A program made the translations under genes and the position numbers. From Rhodococcus opacus (lineage in GTDB: Bacteria > Actinomycetota > Actinomycetes > Mycobacteriales > Mycobacteriaceae): a stretch of 64,000 bases of DNA. Below, piece by piece: positions 33,418 through 45,568 of the stretch (the stretch's first letter is position 1; every line of letters starts with the position of its first letter). The stretch is taken from contig NZ_JAAXPA010000006.1 in NCBI RefSeq assembly GCF_012396235.1, positions 277,386-341,385 on the forward strand. The letters are read 5' to 3'. The notes below the pieces were generated by a model that was not told the origin of the DNA, did no database searches, and worked only from the letters and a program-made list of their open reading frames with translations.

Positions 33418-34299
33418 ATGAAGTTGGCGATCATCGGATGCGGTGAAGTGGGCCGCCTGTATGCCCGGGTCGCGGCGGAGTCCTTCGAGGTCGTCCTCTG
33501 CGATGCGTATCCGTCACCGGCGGCGCGCGATCTGGCGATCGAGCTGGGCTTGACGCTTCACGAGCGTCTGGGCGACTGGCTCGCCGGCGTGGACCGGGTG
33601 TGGTCGTGCGTGACCGGCGACGTCGCCGCGGCGGTGGCCGAGCAGTCCGGAGCCTTCGTGTCACCCGGGGCAATGTTCGTCGATCTGAGTACCGCCACCC
33701 CGGCGGACAAACTGCGCTCGTCGGAGCTTCTGCACACCAAGGGGATCGAGTACGCGGATGCGGTGATCATGGGTGCCATCGGCATGACGGGCCTGCGCAC
33801 GTCCCTGCTGGTTTCGGGGGAGGCGGCTGCGACGGCGGTGGCCGACTTCGCCACCATCGGGGCGCCGGCGCGGGCGCTGGAGAACGCCCGGCCCGGGGAT
33901 GCGGCGGCGTTGAAGCTGCTGCGCACCGTGCTGACCAAGGGGATCGAGGCGCTGGCGGTCGAGTGCCTGGTGTCGGCGGAGAAGCAGGGTGTGCGTGAGG
34001 AGCTCTACCGCGTACTCGGCGACATCGACACCCAAGGATTCACCACCTTCCTCGATGCGGTGGTGCGCAGTCACCTCCTGCACGCCGAGCGCCGCTCGCA
34101 CGAGGTCGAACGCGCCGTCGCCCAGCTCGACCAGGCTCATCTGCCCTCGTCGGTACTCGCGGGCACGCGCACGCTCTACGAGCGCTCGGTGCATTCACTG
34201 GCCGCCCACCCGCCCGGCCCGGACGCCGCGACATCCATCGATTCCGCGCTCGCGTGGATGCTCAGCGTGTCCGAGGCCGACATCCCTGCGGCGGTCTGA
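33418..34299 (+). CDS. NAD(P)-dependent 6PGDH-like dehydrogenase (DUF1932 C-terminal type, stand-alone)
   Basis: A 293-residue beta-hydroxyacid dehydrogenase-like protein. LAIIGCGEVGRLY at 3-15 is the Rossmann loop, FVDLSTATPADK the second cofactor region, and GDAAALKLLRTVLTKGIEALAVE the helical DUF1932-type core with a candidate catalytic Lys. It matches the N-terminal half of the fusion at 27070 in layout (NRKLLRSAFMKGLGALIVE there). GGTAGGAGAAG precedes the ATG. It is divergent from the RraA-like gene, and together they would supply the same two activities as separate proteins. Confidence 0.82.
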   Translation: MKLAIIGCGEVGRLYARVAAESFEVVLCDAYPSPAARDLAIELGLTLHERLGDWLAGVDRVWSCVTGDVAAAVAEQSGAFVSPGAMFVDLSTATPADKLRSSELLHTKGIEYADAVIMGAIGMTGLRTSLLVSGEAAATAVADFATIGAPARALENARPGDAAALKLLRTVLTKGIEALAVECLVSAEKQGVREELYRVLGDIDTQGFTTFLDAVVRSHLLHAERRSHEVERAVAQLDQAHLPSSVLAGTRTLYERSVHSLAAHPPGPDAATSIDSALAWMLSVSEADIPAAV

Positions 34300-34617
34300 G
34301 CTCAACTCGCAGTCCACCACTTTCCTGCCGGCCCCGGCCGCGCGTCCGGGGTCGGCAGGTGGCGCGCTACGCGCACCCAGCGCCGACAGGCGAGCACTTC
34401 CGACCGCCGACGACGACAATTTCAGAAACAAAGACACTGAAGTGCCTGATTTGACATGGCAGTATTGCGAATATTGTTCTCAAATTGTATGTTCGTAACC
34501 GATCGAGTGTGGCGCGCAACACAGCAACCTGGTGCGGCCCGTCACGGCAGCGTCCAATCCCACGGGATGAATGACCGCCCTCGACTTCCCAGCAGCTTTG
34601 TACGAAGGAGCCCACCG
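34300..34617. other. Intergenic region with terminator and transporter promoter
   Basis: A 318-bp gap. It contains the hairpin at 34325-34358 and an AT-richer stretch (about 34420-34500) suited to the promoter of the MFS gene. The open frame reaching back to 34456 has no ribosome site and no conserved content. Confidence 0.5.
34325..34358 (+). terminator. Hairpin terminator after the 6PGDH-like gene
   Basis: Arms CTGCCGGCCCCGG and CCGGGGTCGGCAG (12 of 13 pairs) around an 8-nt loop, 25 bp after the stop at 34299. No T-run follows, which is usual for actinobacterial terminators. Confidence 0.6.
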
Positions 34618-35997
34618 ATGTCACGTGACCTGGACGCGCCCGAGGTCGGCGCCTACCGCAGCGCGGTGATCCGCAAGATCAAGATGCGGGTCCTGCCATT
34701 CCTGGTGGTGCTCTACATCATGGCGTTCATCGACCGCGCCAACGTCGGATACGCCGCCCTGGAGATGAACGCCGACCTCGGGATCACCAAGGCACAGTTC
34801 GGGCTCGCCGCGGGGCTGTTCTCCATCGGGTACTTCCTGTTCGAGGTGCCGAGCAACATGCTGATGCGCAAGGTCGGCGCCCGCAAGTGGATCGCCCGCA
34901 TCCTCTTCAGCTGGGGCGCCGTTGCCGTCCTGACCGGCTTCGTGCACGACTTCACCCAATTAGCCATCGCACGAACGGTTCTCGGTATCGCCGAGGCCGG
35001 TTTCTTCCCCTGTGTGCTGCTGTACCTGACGCTGTGGTTCCCCGAACGTGAACGCGCCCGCGTCGTCGCCCAGTTCATGATCGCCCTGCCGGTGGCCACC
35101 CTCATCGCGGGCCCACTGTCCGGGATGATCCTCGATCATGTGCACTGGTTCGGCGTCGAGAGCTGGCGCTGGGTGTTCATCCTCGAGGGCATCCCTGCTG
35201 TCATGCTCGGCTTCGTCACTCTGTTCGTCCTGGTCGACGGCCCACACAAGGCCAAGTGGCTCACCCGTGACGAAGCGGACTGGCTGACCGAGACCATCGA
35301 AGCCGAGAACCGGGCCAAGGCCGCCGCCCACGGCCAGGTGTCGTTCCTCCGCAGCCTCGCCGGGATCCGCACCCTGTCGCTGTCGTTCATCTACTACAGC
35401 AAGTCCGTCGCGATCTACGTCCTCGCCTTCTTCACCCCCAGCATCATCTCCGGACTCGGCGACCGACTCAGCAACACCTCCGTCGGGTTCATCACCGCCC
35501 TCCCGTACGCCGCCGCCGCGATCTTCATGGTCTGGTGGGCCCGGCACTCGGACCGAGGCGGTGAACGCCGCTGGCATGTCGGGATTCCGTTGCTCGTCGC
35601 CGCCGCCGGCCTGGTGTCGATGGTCTTCGTCCAGGACAGCCTGTGGTTCTCGGTGATCCTGCTGGTCGTCATCACCGTCGCCGTCTACGCCACCTACGGA
35701 CCGTTCTGGGCGCTGCCGTCGTTGTTCCTGACGGGACCCGCCGCCGCCGTCGGCCTGGCCTCGATCAATTCGCTCGCCAACCTCGGCGGATTCGTCGGAC
35801 CCTTCGGCTTCGGCGCCCTCGAAACCGCCACCGGCGGCATCTACTGGGGCCTGTCCATCGTCGCAGCCATGCTCATCCTCGCCGCGGGCCTGGTCACCCG
35901 GCTCCGGTTCGTCCGCGAGGCCGAGGCCAAGGCCCGGGAACTCGCGGCCACCGACGCCCGGGAGTTATCCGAAGTGGACGGCGTCCGCGTTTCCTGA
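34618..35997 (+). CDS. MFS transporter, anion:cation symporter (ACS) family
   Basis: A 459-residue 12-TM permease. Typical ACS features are IDRANVGYAALEMNADLG after TM1, EVPSNMLMRKVGARKWIAR in the 2-3 loop, GIAEAGFFPCVLLYLTLWFP in TM4-5 and SWRWVFILEGIPA before the central loop. The family imports organic anions such as phthalate, tartrate, glucarate and hydroxyphenylacetate. I start at ATG 34618 with AAGGAG upstream. It follows the 6PGDH-like gene after a terminator and precedes a GntR regulator, so it probably feeds the RraA/6PGDH-like enzymes. Confidence 0.9.
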   Translation: MSRDLDAPEVGAYRSAVIRKIKMRVLPFLVVLYIMAFIDRANVGYAALEMNADLGITKAQFGLAAGLFSIGYFLFEVPSNMLMRKVGARKWIARILFSWGAVAVLTGFVHDFTQLAIARTVLGIAEAGFFPCVLLYLTLWFPERERARVVAQFMIALPVATLIAGPLSGMILDHVHWFGVESWRWVFILEGIPAVMLGFVTLFVLVDGPHKAKWLTRDEADWLTETIEAENRAKAAAHGQVSFLRSLAGIRTLSLSFIYYSKSVAIYVLAFFTPSIISGLGDRLSNTSVGFITALPYAAAAIFMVWWARHSDRGGERRWHVGIPLLVAAAGLVSMVFVQDSLWFSVILLVVITVAVYATYGPFWALPSLFLTGPAAAVGLASINSLANLGGFVGPFGFGALETATGGIYWGLSIVAAMLILAAGLVTRLRFVREAEAKARELAATDARELSEVDGVRVS

Positions 35998-36016
35998 CCC
36001 ACCCTCCCAATCCGCA

Positions 36017-36048
36017 CTGAGCGGGCTCGCCTCGGCGAGCCCGCTCAG
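36017..36048 (+). terminator. Strong hairpin terminator after the ACS transporter
   Basis: Perfect 14-bp arms, CTGAGCGGGCTCGC and its complement, with a 4-nt loop, starting 19 bp after the stop at 35997. Confidence 0.75.
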
Positions 36049-36063
36049 ACCCATAAGAGAACA

Positions 36064-36078
36064 GTACGATCGAAGTAC
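36064..36078. promoter_or_regulatory. GTAC-N7-GTAC operator candidate of the GntR gene
   Basis: Two GTAC half-sites 47 bp before the GntR ATG at 36125. The complement reads TTGTACTTCGATCGTAC, and TTTTGTACT also occurs near 33390 before the 6PGDH-like gene. FCD-type GntR proteins usually bind short spaced half-sites like this. Confidence 0.4.
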
Positions 36079-36124
36079 AATCTTGCTCATCGTGGGTGGA
36101 TAACGCAGACAGAGGAGACACCCG

Positions 36125-36787
36125 ATGGCTCAATCGAGTTCCATGGTCTACGAACTGGTCCGGAGCCGAATCATGGCCGGACACTACGCGCCGGGCGCGC
36201 ACCTCACCGAGGGACAGCTCTGCGACGAACTCGATGTCAGCCGCACCCCGGTCAGGGCCGCACTCCGCCGCCTCACGGAGGAAGGACTGATCCAGACCGA
36301 ACCGCACCGCGGTGCGTTCGTCGCGCAATGGACCCGCTCCGACGTCGACGAGGTCTTCGAACTGCGCTGCGTCCTCGAATCCCGCGGCGCGGGCCTAGCC
36401 GCCGAACGCCGATCCGCGGACGAGTGCGCGGAGCTGCGCAAGTCCGTCGACGAGATGGCGAAGATCGCCGCAGCGAAGAAGTCCACCTATAAAGACGATC
36501 TGCACCACAACAACCGCGAGTTCCACCTGCTCGTTCTCTCGGCCGCACGGTCACCTCGCCTGTACAAGATCGCCGAACAACTCGCGTACACCTCGGTCAC
36601 CCTCGGAACCTACTTCTACTACTCCGACACCGACATCGCCCGCAGCATCCAGTTCCACCGCGACATCACCGACGCCATCGCCGCACAGAACCGCACCGTC
36701 GCCGAATCCCTCATGTCCGCCCACATCGGCGTCGGACACGTCGCCTTCGACGCCGGACGTTTCGGACAATCACACCCGGACGACTGA
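36125..36787 (+). CDS. GntR-family regulator, FCD subfamily
   Basis: A 220-residue FadR/FCD-type regulator. The N-terminal winged helix contains YELVRSRIMAGHYAPGAHLTEG, LDVSRTPVRAALRRLTEEGLI and HRGAFVAQWT. The all-helical FCD ligand domain from about 75 holds the metal/ligand His residues (NREFHLLVL, IQFHRDI, SAHIGVGH). FCD regulators sense short organic acids. It lies after the ACS transporter and its terminator, and converges with the maleylpyruvate isomerase gene of the gentisate operon. It probably controls the 32.4-36 kb genes. Confidence 0.88.
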   Translation: MAQSSSMVYELVRSRIMAGHYAPGAHLTEGQLCDELDVSRTPVRAALRRLTEEGLIQTEPHRGAFVAQWTRSDVDEVFELRCVLESRGAGLAAERRSADECAELRKSVDEMAKIAAAKKSTYKDDLHHNNREFHLLVLSAARSPRLYKIAEQLAYTSVTLGTYFYYSDTDIARSIQFHRDITDAIAAQNRTVAESLMSAHIGVGHVAFDAGRFGQSHPDD

Positions 36788-36801
36788 GACACCGTTGTCG
36801 A

Positions 36802-37530
36802 TCAAAGCCAACGAGGCGGTTCCTCGACTTCACCGTCGATGTTCACGCCGACGGTGCCGCGTCCGGCGGCCCACCGCACGACCGCGGCGAGGGGCCCGGA
36901 CACCTTCTCCGCGGGCGGTGAATCCGGCTGCACCGCAACCGGTTCACCTCCGTCGACCGCGAGTATCAGGCGTGTGCCGAGGTCCTTGCGCTGCCACATC
37001 CCGACGATGTCGGTGAGCAGCGACTCGAGGACCACGTCGGGGAAGTCGCCGAACCGGCCGCCGTTGCCGAGGTCCACCGCATGGATCCACACCTCCCGGG
37101 TGCGCATCCACGCCGTCTCCGACACGGGCACCAGACGGCCCTGCGCGGTGCGGACCTGCGCATCCCACGCCGAGGCGGGCAGGTTGCGCCATTTCTCGTC
37201 GAGCCGGGCGACGGTGTGGTCGAACAGGTTCCGCAGCGCCGCCGCCGACAGGGTGGTGCCCTCGGCGATCTCCCGGCCCCGCTGCTCCGCCGACGCATAC
37301 ATCGGGGTCTCCACGCCCGACGCCGCCCAGTCCAGCAGCCGGCACAACGCGGCCGCGTTGTAGCCGACGTGCGCCACCAGGTGTCGCCGCGACCACCCCG
37401 CCAACCCGGTCGGCTCGGACAGCTGCTCGTCGGACAGCTCGGCCAGGCGCTGCGCGAAGTACGCGGTACCGCGGCGCGCGATCAGCAACCGCTCGGACAA
37501 GTCGAGGTCGTGGAAACCCACCGGGTGCAC
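36802..37530 (-). CDS. Maleylpyruvate isomerase, mycothiol-dependent
   Basis: A 242-residue DinB-fold isomerase converting maleylpyruvate to fumarylpyruvate with mycothiol. The metal triad His54 (HLVAHVGYN), Glu146 and His150 (TREVWIHAVDL) matches the Corynebacterium enzyme (His52, Glu144, His148) shifted by two. GWSRRHLVAH is the family signature. It is the last gene of the gentisate operon, 4 bp after the fumarylpyruvate hydrolase stop. Its presence beside gentisate dioxygenase and the hydrolase makes the assignment firm. Confidence 0.93.
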   Translation of the reverse strand: MHPVGFHDLDLSERLLIARRGTAYFAQRLAELSDEQLSEPTGLAGWSRRHLVAHVGYNAAALCRLLDWAASGVETPMYASAEQRGREIAEGTTLSAAALRNLFDHTVARLDEKWRNLPASAWDAQVRTAQGRLVPVSETAWMRTREVWIHAVDLGNGGRFGDFPDVVLESLLTDIVGMWQRKDLGTRLILAVDGGEPVAVQPDSPPAEKVSGPLAAVVRWAAGRGTVGVNIDGEVEEPPRWL

Positions 37531-37534
37531 CCCC

Positions 37535-38362
37535 TTATTTGACGATCGTCGTGTTGCGGACGGTGCCCAGGCCCTCGATGGTGACCTCGACGGTCTGCCC
37601 GTCCTGAATGTAGAGACCGGGCTTACGGGCGTGCCCCACCCCGCCCGGGGTGCCGGTGATCACCACGTCACCGGGCTGCAACGTCACGATGTGCGAGATG
37701 TACTCCACCAGCCTGGCCGGGGTGAACACCAGATCGTCGGTGGTGGTGGACTGCACCACCTGCCCTTCCAGTTTCGTCTCCAGTGTCCCGCCGAACGTGT
37801 ACGAGTCGGTGGTCGTCAGGAACGGCCCGAAACCGCTGGTCTTCTCGAACGTCTTGCCCTGATCCCACTGCAGCGTCCGGTACTGGTAGTCGCGCATCGT
37901 GTAATCGTTCATCACCGAATACCCGGCGATGTACTGCTCGGCGTCCGCCTCCGGCACCTGATACGCCTGCCTGCCGACGACGAACGCCAACTCCCCCTCC
38001 CAATCCAACTGGGCGGCGGCATACGACGGGACGATCACGTCGTCGTACGGGCCGGTGAGGGCTTCCTTGAATTTCGAGAACAGGGTCGGGTACTCGGGCA
38101 GATCCCGGCCCATCTCCTGGATGTGGTTCGCGTAGTTCAAGCCGACGCAGATGATCTTCCCCGGGTTCGGGACCACCGGGGCGTAATCGGCCCCGTCGAG
38201 GTCGACGGTGGCACCGGACGCGTTCTGCGCGAAGGTTTTCCAGTCCGGGTCGGCCAGCAGGGCGGACAGGTCCGGGTACCCGTCGATGATCGTGGCGGTG
38301 GTGTCGGAATCGACGCGGACGGCGACGGTGGCGCCGGCGCGGCGCAGGGTGGCAAGCTTCAT
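37535..38362 (-). CDS. Fumarylpyruvate hydrolase (FAH family)
   Basis: A 275-residue fumarylacetoacetase-fold hydrolase that splits fumarylpyruvate into fumarate and pyruvate. The metal site is DWEGELAFVVG (Glu122, Glu124) plus Asp153 in MNDYTMRDYQ; KTFEKTSGFGPFL and VVITGTPGGVGHARKP are the substrate-loop and lid blocks. It starts at ATG 38362 with AAGGAG upstream, 7 bp after the gentisate dioxygenase stop. The operon order dioxygenase-hydrolase-isomerase supports its role. Confidence 0.93.
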   Translation of the reverse strand: MKLATLRRAGATVAVRVDSDTTATIIDGYPDLSALLADPDWKTFAQNASGATVDLDGADYAPVVPNPGKIICVGLNYANHIQEMGRDLPEYPTLFSKFKEALTGPYDDVIVPSYAAAQLDWEGELAFVVGRQAYQVPEADAEQYIAGYSVMNDYTMRDYQYRTLQWDQGKTFEKTSGFGPFLTTTDSYTFGGTLETKLEGQVVQSTTTDDLVFTPARLVEYISHIVTLQPGDVVITGTPGGVGHARKPGLYIQDGQTVEVTIEGLGTVRNTTIVK

Positions 38363-38369
38363 GGGATTT

Positions 38370-39446
38370 TCAGGCTCCTTCGGAGATGTACGTGCGATCA
38401 AAGTGCAGGCGCTCGACGATGGGGGCGTCGGAGAACGCGAACAGGTCGAACTCGGTGTCGGCCTCGATCGACCACTCCGTCCAGGACGGGACGACGATCA
38501 TGTCGCCCGTGCCGACCTCACGGTTCTCGCCGCCGAGGACGAACCGCCCGGAACCGTCGAACACCTGGTAGACGGTGGACCCGACGTCGCGGCGGGGCCG
38601 GGTGCGGGCGCCGGCGCGCAGGCGGTGGAACTCGGCGCGGATCGTGGGCATCACGTCCCCGCCGGTGGTCGGGTTGGTGTAGCGGACCGCGGCGTGACCG
38701 GGTTCGGTGGTCGCCGCATACCCCTCGTCCTCGAGCGCCAGTTGCTCGCGCAGCGCGGCGTCGGTGTGCTCCCACCGGTACGCCGCGATCGGCGAGGACG
38801 TCTTCGCGTCCAACCCGACCAGCGGTCGCAGCCCCGGATGCGCCCACAACCGCTCCGACCGGGACACATCCGGGGTGGAATCGTCGGTGACGTTCTCGGA
38901 CCCGAATTCGAAGAACCCGGTGTCGGTGTAATGCACGAACGGGATGTCCAGGCCGTCGATCCAGGCCATCGGCTGATCGGTTTCATTGTGGTGACCGTGG
39001 AAATGCCAACCCGGGGTCAACAGGAAATCGCCGCGGCGCATCGCCACCGGATCCCCGTTGACGACCGTCCACACCCCCTCCCCCTCGACGACGAACCGGA
39101 ACGCGTTCTGCGCGTGCCGGTGCTCGGGGGCCACCTCCTTCGGGCCCAGATACTGGATGGCCGCCCACAACGTCGGCGTCACATACGGCACCCCACCCAA
39201 CCCCGGGTTCGCCAGGGCGATCGCCCGCCGCTCCCCACCCCGGCCGACCGGCACCAGATCCCCGGCCCGCCGCGCCAGCGGATACAACGTCGACCACTTC
39301 CACACGAACGGCACCGCCCGCGACGCCGGCGTCATCGGCATCAGATCACCGAGCTGGGTCCACAACGGATTCAGGTGTTCGCTCTCGAAGTCCCGGTACA
39401 ACTGGGCGAGCGGAGCGTCGTCGACGTGCGGTTCGGTAGCGGTCAT
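38370..39446 (-). CDS. Gentisate 1,2-dioxygenase
   Basis: A 358-residue bicupin Fe(II) ring-cleavage enzyme converting gentisate to maleylpyruvate. The N-terminal cupin has the iron ligands His109 and His111 (PEHRHAQNAFRFVVEGEG) and His150 (GWHFHGHHN); the second cupin (about 265-340) lacks this set, as usual. WSTLYPLARRAGDLVP is a family block. The ATG at 39446 is preceded at 7 nt by TAGCGT, suggesting a leaderless transcript, and palindromic operators lie just upstream. It is the first gene of the gentisate operon. Confidence 0.95.
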   Translation of the reverse strand: MTATEPHVDDAPLAQLYRDFESEHLNPLWTQLGDLMPMTPASRAVPFVWKWSTLYPLARRAGDLVPVGRGGERRAIALANPGLGGVPYVTPTLWAAIQYLGPKEVAPEHRHAQNAFRFVVEGEGVWTVVNGDPVAMRRGDFLLTPGWHFHGHHNETDQPMAWIDGLDIPFVHYTDTGFFEFGSENVTDDSTPDVSRSERLWAHPGLRPLVGLDAKTSSPIAAYRWEHTDAALREQLALEDEGYAATTEPGHAAVRYTNPTTGGDVMPTIRAEFHRLRAGARTRPRRDVGSTVYQVFDGSGRFVLGGENREVGTGDMIVVPSWTEWSIEADTEFDLFAFSDAPIVERLHFDRTYISEGA

Positions 39447-39453
39447 GGCATCG

Positions 39454-39503
39454 ACGCTAGGAGGGTCGGCGTCCCGGCCGATACAGAATTCTTCTGTGCA
39501 GAA
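39454..39503 (-). promoter_or_regulatory. Promoter and overlapping operators of the gentisate operon
   Basis: TAGCGT (39459-39454) is a leaderless -10 box for gentisate dioxygenase. Upstream, ACAGAA-TTC-TTCTGT (39483-39497) overlaps TTCTG-TG-CAGAA (39492-39503), both perfect palindromes. The same half-site TTCTG/CAGAA recurs at 40309-40323 before the IclR gene, so the IclR protein is the likely ligand. Confidence 0.6.
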
Positions 39504-39509
39504 TTGCTG

Positions 39510-42862
<3,353 letters not shown>

Positions 42863-42899
42863 CCGCTTCCCTGCCGGAATGGTTCGGCAGACTGGGAGC

Positions 42900-43922
42900 G
42901 TGACCCTCAACCTGGTGCAGACCCGTGTGTGGCGCGATGGCGAGTGCGTCGGCAAGGATTTTCCGCTTGCCGACGTGTCCGAACAGGTGAAGGACGAGAA
43001 TGCGCTCGTGTGGGTCGACCTGTGCGACCCCGACCACGAGTGCCTGACCGAACTGGCGGCCGAGTGGTCGCTCGATCCGAACGCCATCGAGGATGCCGTC
43101 GCCCGCGGTGAGCGGCCGAAGGCGACGCGCTATGCGGGCCATGCGTTCGTGACCGCGTACGCCACCTGGTTCGAGACCGACGACGTCAGCACTCTCGGCG
43201 TCCTCGATTCCCGGCTTCGGCTCAGCCGCGTCTCCGCGTTCGTGGTGCCGAACGGGATCATCACGGTGCGGCGGGACGATCGATTCGACATGTCGCAGGT
43301 GGTGGAGCGCTGGGAGGAGGACCCCGCACTGCTCACACCGGGTTCCGGCGCACTCGCGCTCCTGCACGGACTGCTCGACGCCATCGTGGACGGGCAGTTC
43401 GAGACGATCGAGACGATCGACGACGCGATCGAAGCGCTCGAGGAGGGCCTGTTCGACGAGTCCGCGCGGACCCGGGAGATTCAGCAGCGCACGTACCGGC
43501 TGCGGAAGGAACTGGTGCAACTGCGTCGCGTCGTGCTGCCGATGCGTGAGGTGGTGGGCGCCGTCATGCGCGGGCGCGCCGAATCAGGACGCGACAAGTC
43601 GCCGGTTCTCGACAGCTTGTACACCGATCTCTACGACCACGTGACGCGCGCCGCGGAGTGGACGGAGTCGTTGCGCGACATGGTGGTGACCGTCTTCGAG
43701 ACGAATCTGTCGCTCCAGGATGCCCGGCTCAACACCGTCATGAAGAAGCTCACCGGTTGGGCGGCCATCATCGCGGTTCCCACCGCGGTGACCGGGTGGT
43801 TCGGTCAGAACGTCTTGTTCCCCGGAGTCGGGCAGCTGTCGGGAATGATCGCCAGCACCATCGTGATCGTGACGTCGGCCACCCTGCTCTACATCCTGTT
43901 CCGCCGACGCGACTGGCTGTAG
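42900..43922 (+). CDS. CorA-like Mg2+/divalent cation channel with GQN motif
   Basis: A 340-residue CorA-family protein: a cytosolic alpha/beta domain (1-150), long helices with charged repeats (about 155-285) and two C-terminal membrane helices. The pore motif, GMN in most CorA proteins, reads GQN at 302-304 (TGWFGQNVLFPG), a variant I recall from many actinobacterial members. Selectivity may differ from Mg2+. The GTG at 42900 is preferred, because CAGACT lies 6 nt upstream (leaderless type) and GGGAG is too close to serve as a ribosome site; an ATG at 42879 is possible. It is unrelated to the gentisate genes. Confidence 0.85.
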   Translation: MTLNLVQTRVWRDGECVGKDFPLADVSEQVKDENALVWVDLCDPDHECLTELAAEWSLDPNAIEDAVARGERPKATRYAGHAFVTAYATWFETDDVSTLGVLDSRLRLSRVSAFVVPNGIITVRRDDRFDMSQVVERWEEDPALLTPGSGALALLHGLLDAIVDGQFETIETIDDAIEALEEGLFDESARTREIQQRTYRLRKELVQLRRVVLPMREVVGAVMRGRAESGRDKSPVLDSLYTDLYDHVTRAAEWTESLRDMVVTVFETNLSLQDARLNTVMKKLTGWAAIIAVPTAVTGWFGQNVLFPGVGQLSGMIASTIVIVTSATLLYILFRRRDWL

Positions 43923-43939
43923 TCGGGACGGAAACGCCC

Positions 43940-45517
43940 TCAGGGCGCCGTCTTCGCTCCTGGCGACCCGGTCTCGCCCGCGGGAACGGCGGCGGCCTCG
44001 CTCATCAGGCGGGTGATCTCGGCACGGTCGGCGTCACCGGGCAGCCCCCAGCCGGTCCGGTAACCGTAGAGGTCGGCGAGCGTGATCGAATGCCGGTTGC
44101 CGTCCGCGACCTCGACGTCCGACGCGGTGATCAGGCCCGGGTGCGCGACACCACACGCCTCGGCCACCTTGAATACGTCCCGGCGCAACGCCCGCAGGTA
44201 GTTCGCGGCCCGGATCGATTTGATGCCGGCGTCGAGTCCGTGTGCGAGCCAGGGGTTTTGCGTCGCAACACCCGTCGGGCACCGATCGGTGTGGCACTTC
44301 TGCGCCTGGATGCACCCGACCGCGAGCATCGGCTCACGCGCCACATTGATCAGGTCGCATCCGAGCGACATCGCCGCCACGGCATTGTCGGGCAGGCCCA
44401 GCTTGCCCGAGCCTATGAACGTGATGCCGTCGGTCAGACCGGCTTCCGCGAACTTGGCGTACACGCGCGCGAAGCCGCTACGGAACGGCAGTGAGACCGC
44501 GTCGGTGAACACCAGCGGTGCCGCGCCGGTACCGCCCTCACCCCCGTCGATGGTCACGAAGTCGACACCCCGCCCGGAGTTGCTCATCGCGTCGACCAGC
44601 AGGTCCCAGAACGTCGGGTCGCCGACCGCGGACTTGATCCCGACCGGCAGCCCCGTCTCGGCGGCGAGGAGCTCCACCCAGTCGAGCATGCTGTCGACGT
44701 CACGGAAGGCCGTGTGCCGGGACGGGCTGATGCAGTCACGGCCCTCCGGTACGCCTCTGATCTCGGCGATTTCCGGTGTCACCTTCGCCCCGGGCAGGAG
44801 ACCCCCGAGGCCCGGTTTCGCGCCCTGGCTGAGTTTGATCTCGATGGCCCGCACCGGCGCCGACTCGACCAGCGCCCGGAGCCGCGCCAGGTCGAACCGG
44901 CCGTCCTCGTCGCGGCAGCCGAAATACGCGGTCCCGATCTGGAAGATCAGGTCTGCGCCGTTCCGGTGGTATCGGGAGATTCCACCCTCGCCGGTGTTGT
45001 GCAGGCAATCGGTGGCAGCGGCACCACGGTTGAGAGCGACCACGGCCGCGGACGACAGCGCCCCGAAACTCATCCCCGAGATGTTCACGATGGAGCGCGG
45101 GCGGAAGGCATGCGTCCGGCCGCGGGCGGCACCGAGCACCTTCGCCGACGGAATCGCGAGATGTTCGTCGGCATGCGGCATCGCCGAGGGAGGAATCTCC
45201 GAGAACGTCCGGTGCTTGATGATGGTGTAGCCGTCGGTGAACTCGATGTCGTTGTCCGTACCGAACCCGAACGTGTCGGTCACCCGCTTCGACGACGCGT
45301 ACACCCAGCGACGCTGGTCCCGGGTGAAGGGACGTTCCTCGTCGTTGCCGGTCGTAATGTACTGCCGGAGTTCCGGGCCGAGCGACTCGAGCAGATAGCG
45401 TCCGTGCCCGACCACGGGAAAATTCCGGAGCAGCGCGTGGCGTCGCTGAACAAGGTCGTACGACGCGATCGCAGCCGCGGCAGCAGCCGGAATTGCCAGG
45501 ACGTTCCACCGCTTCAT
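43940..45517 (-). CDS. FMN-binding glutamate synthase-like protein with N-terminal membrane anchor
   Basis: A 525-residue GltB-like FMN TIM-barrel protein without the glutaminase domain. Residues 4-22 are hydrophobic (VLAIPAAAAAAIASYDLV), likely a membrane anchor. The barrel has NISGMSFGALSSAAV, CLHNTGEGGISRYH, SQGAKPGLGGLLPG and TIDGGEGGTGAAPL. A Cys motif, CIQAQKCHTDRCPTG near the end, suits an Fe-S cluster. Glutamate synthase function is unlikely without ammonia-producing partners; the true reaction is unknown. The start at ATG 45517 lacks a strong ribosome site. Confidence 0.8.
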   Translation of the reverse strand: MKRWNVLAIPAAAAAAIASYDLVQRRHALLRNFPVVGHGRYLLESLGPELRQYITTGNDEERPFTRDQRRWVYASSKRVTDTFGFGTDNDIEFTDGYTIIKHRTFSEIPPSAMPHADEHLAIPSAKVLGAARGRTHAFRPRSIVNISGMSFGALSSAAVVALNRGAAATDCLHNTGEGGISRYHRNGADLIFQIGTAYFGCRDEDGRFDLARLRALVESAPVRAIEIKLSQGAKPGLGGLLPGAKVTPEIAEIRGVPEGRDCISPSRHTAFRDVDSMLDWVELLAAETGLPVGIKSAVGDPTFWDLLVDAMSNSGRGVDFVTIDGGEGGTGAAPLVFTDAVSLPFRSGFARVYAKFAEAGLTDGITFIGSGKLGLPDNAVAAMSLGCDLINVAREPMLAVGCIQAQKCHTDRCPTGVATQNPWLAHGLDAGIKSIRAANYLRALRRDVFKVAEACGVAHPGLITASDVEVADGNRHSITLADLYGYRTGWGLPGDADRAEITRLMSEAAAVPAGETGSPGAKTAP

Positions 45518-45568
45518 GAATTCACCGTACGCGCGCGCCGCCACTCGGATCGGCTCCTCGCGCCAATT

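Noticed and set aside
34456..34617. Upstream start for the ACS transporter at 34456
   Set aside because: The extra 54 residues are not membrane-like, and a good ribosome site precedes the ATG at 34618.
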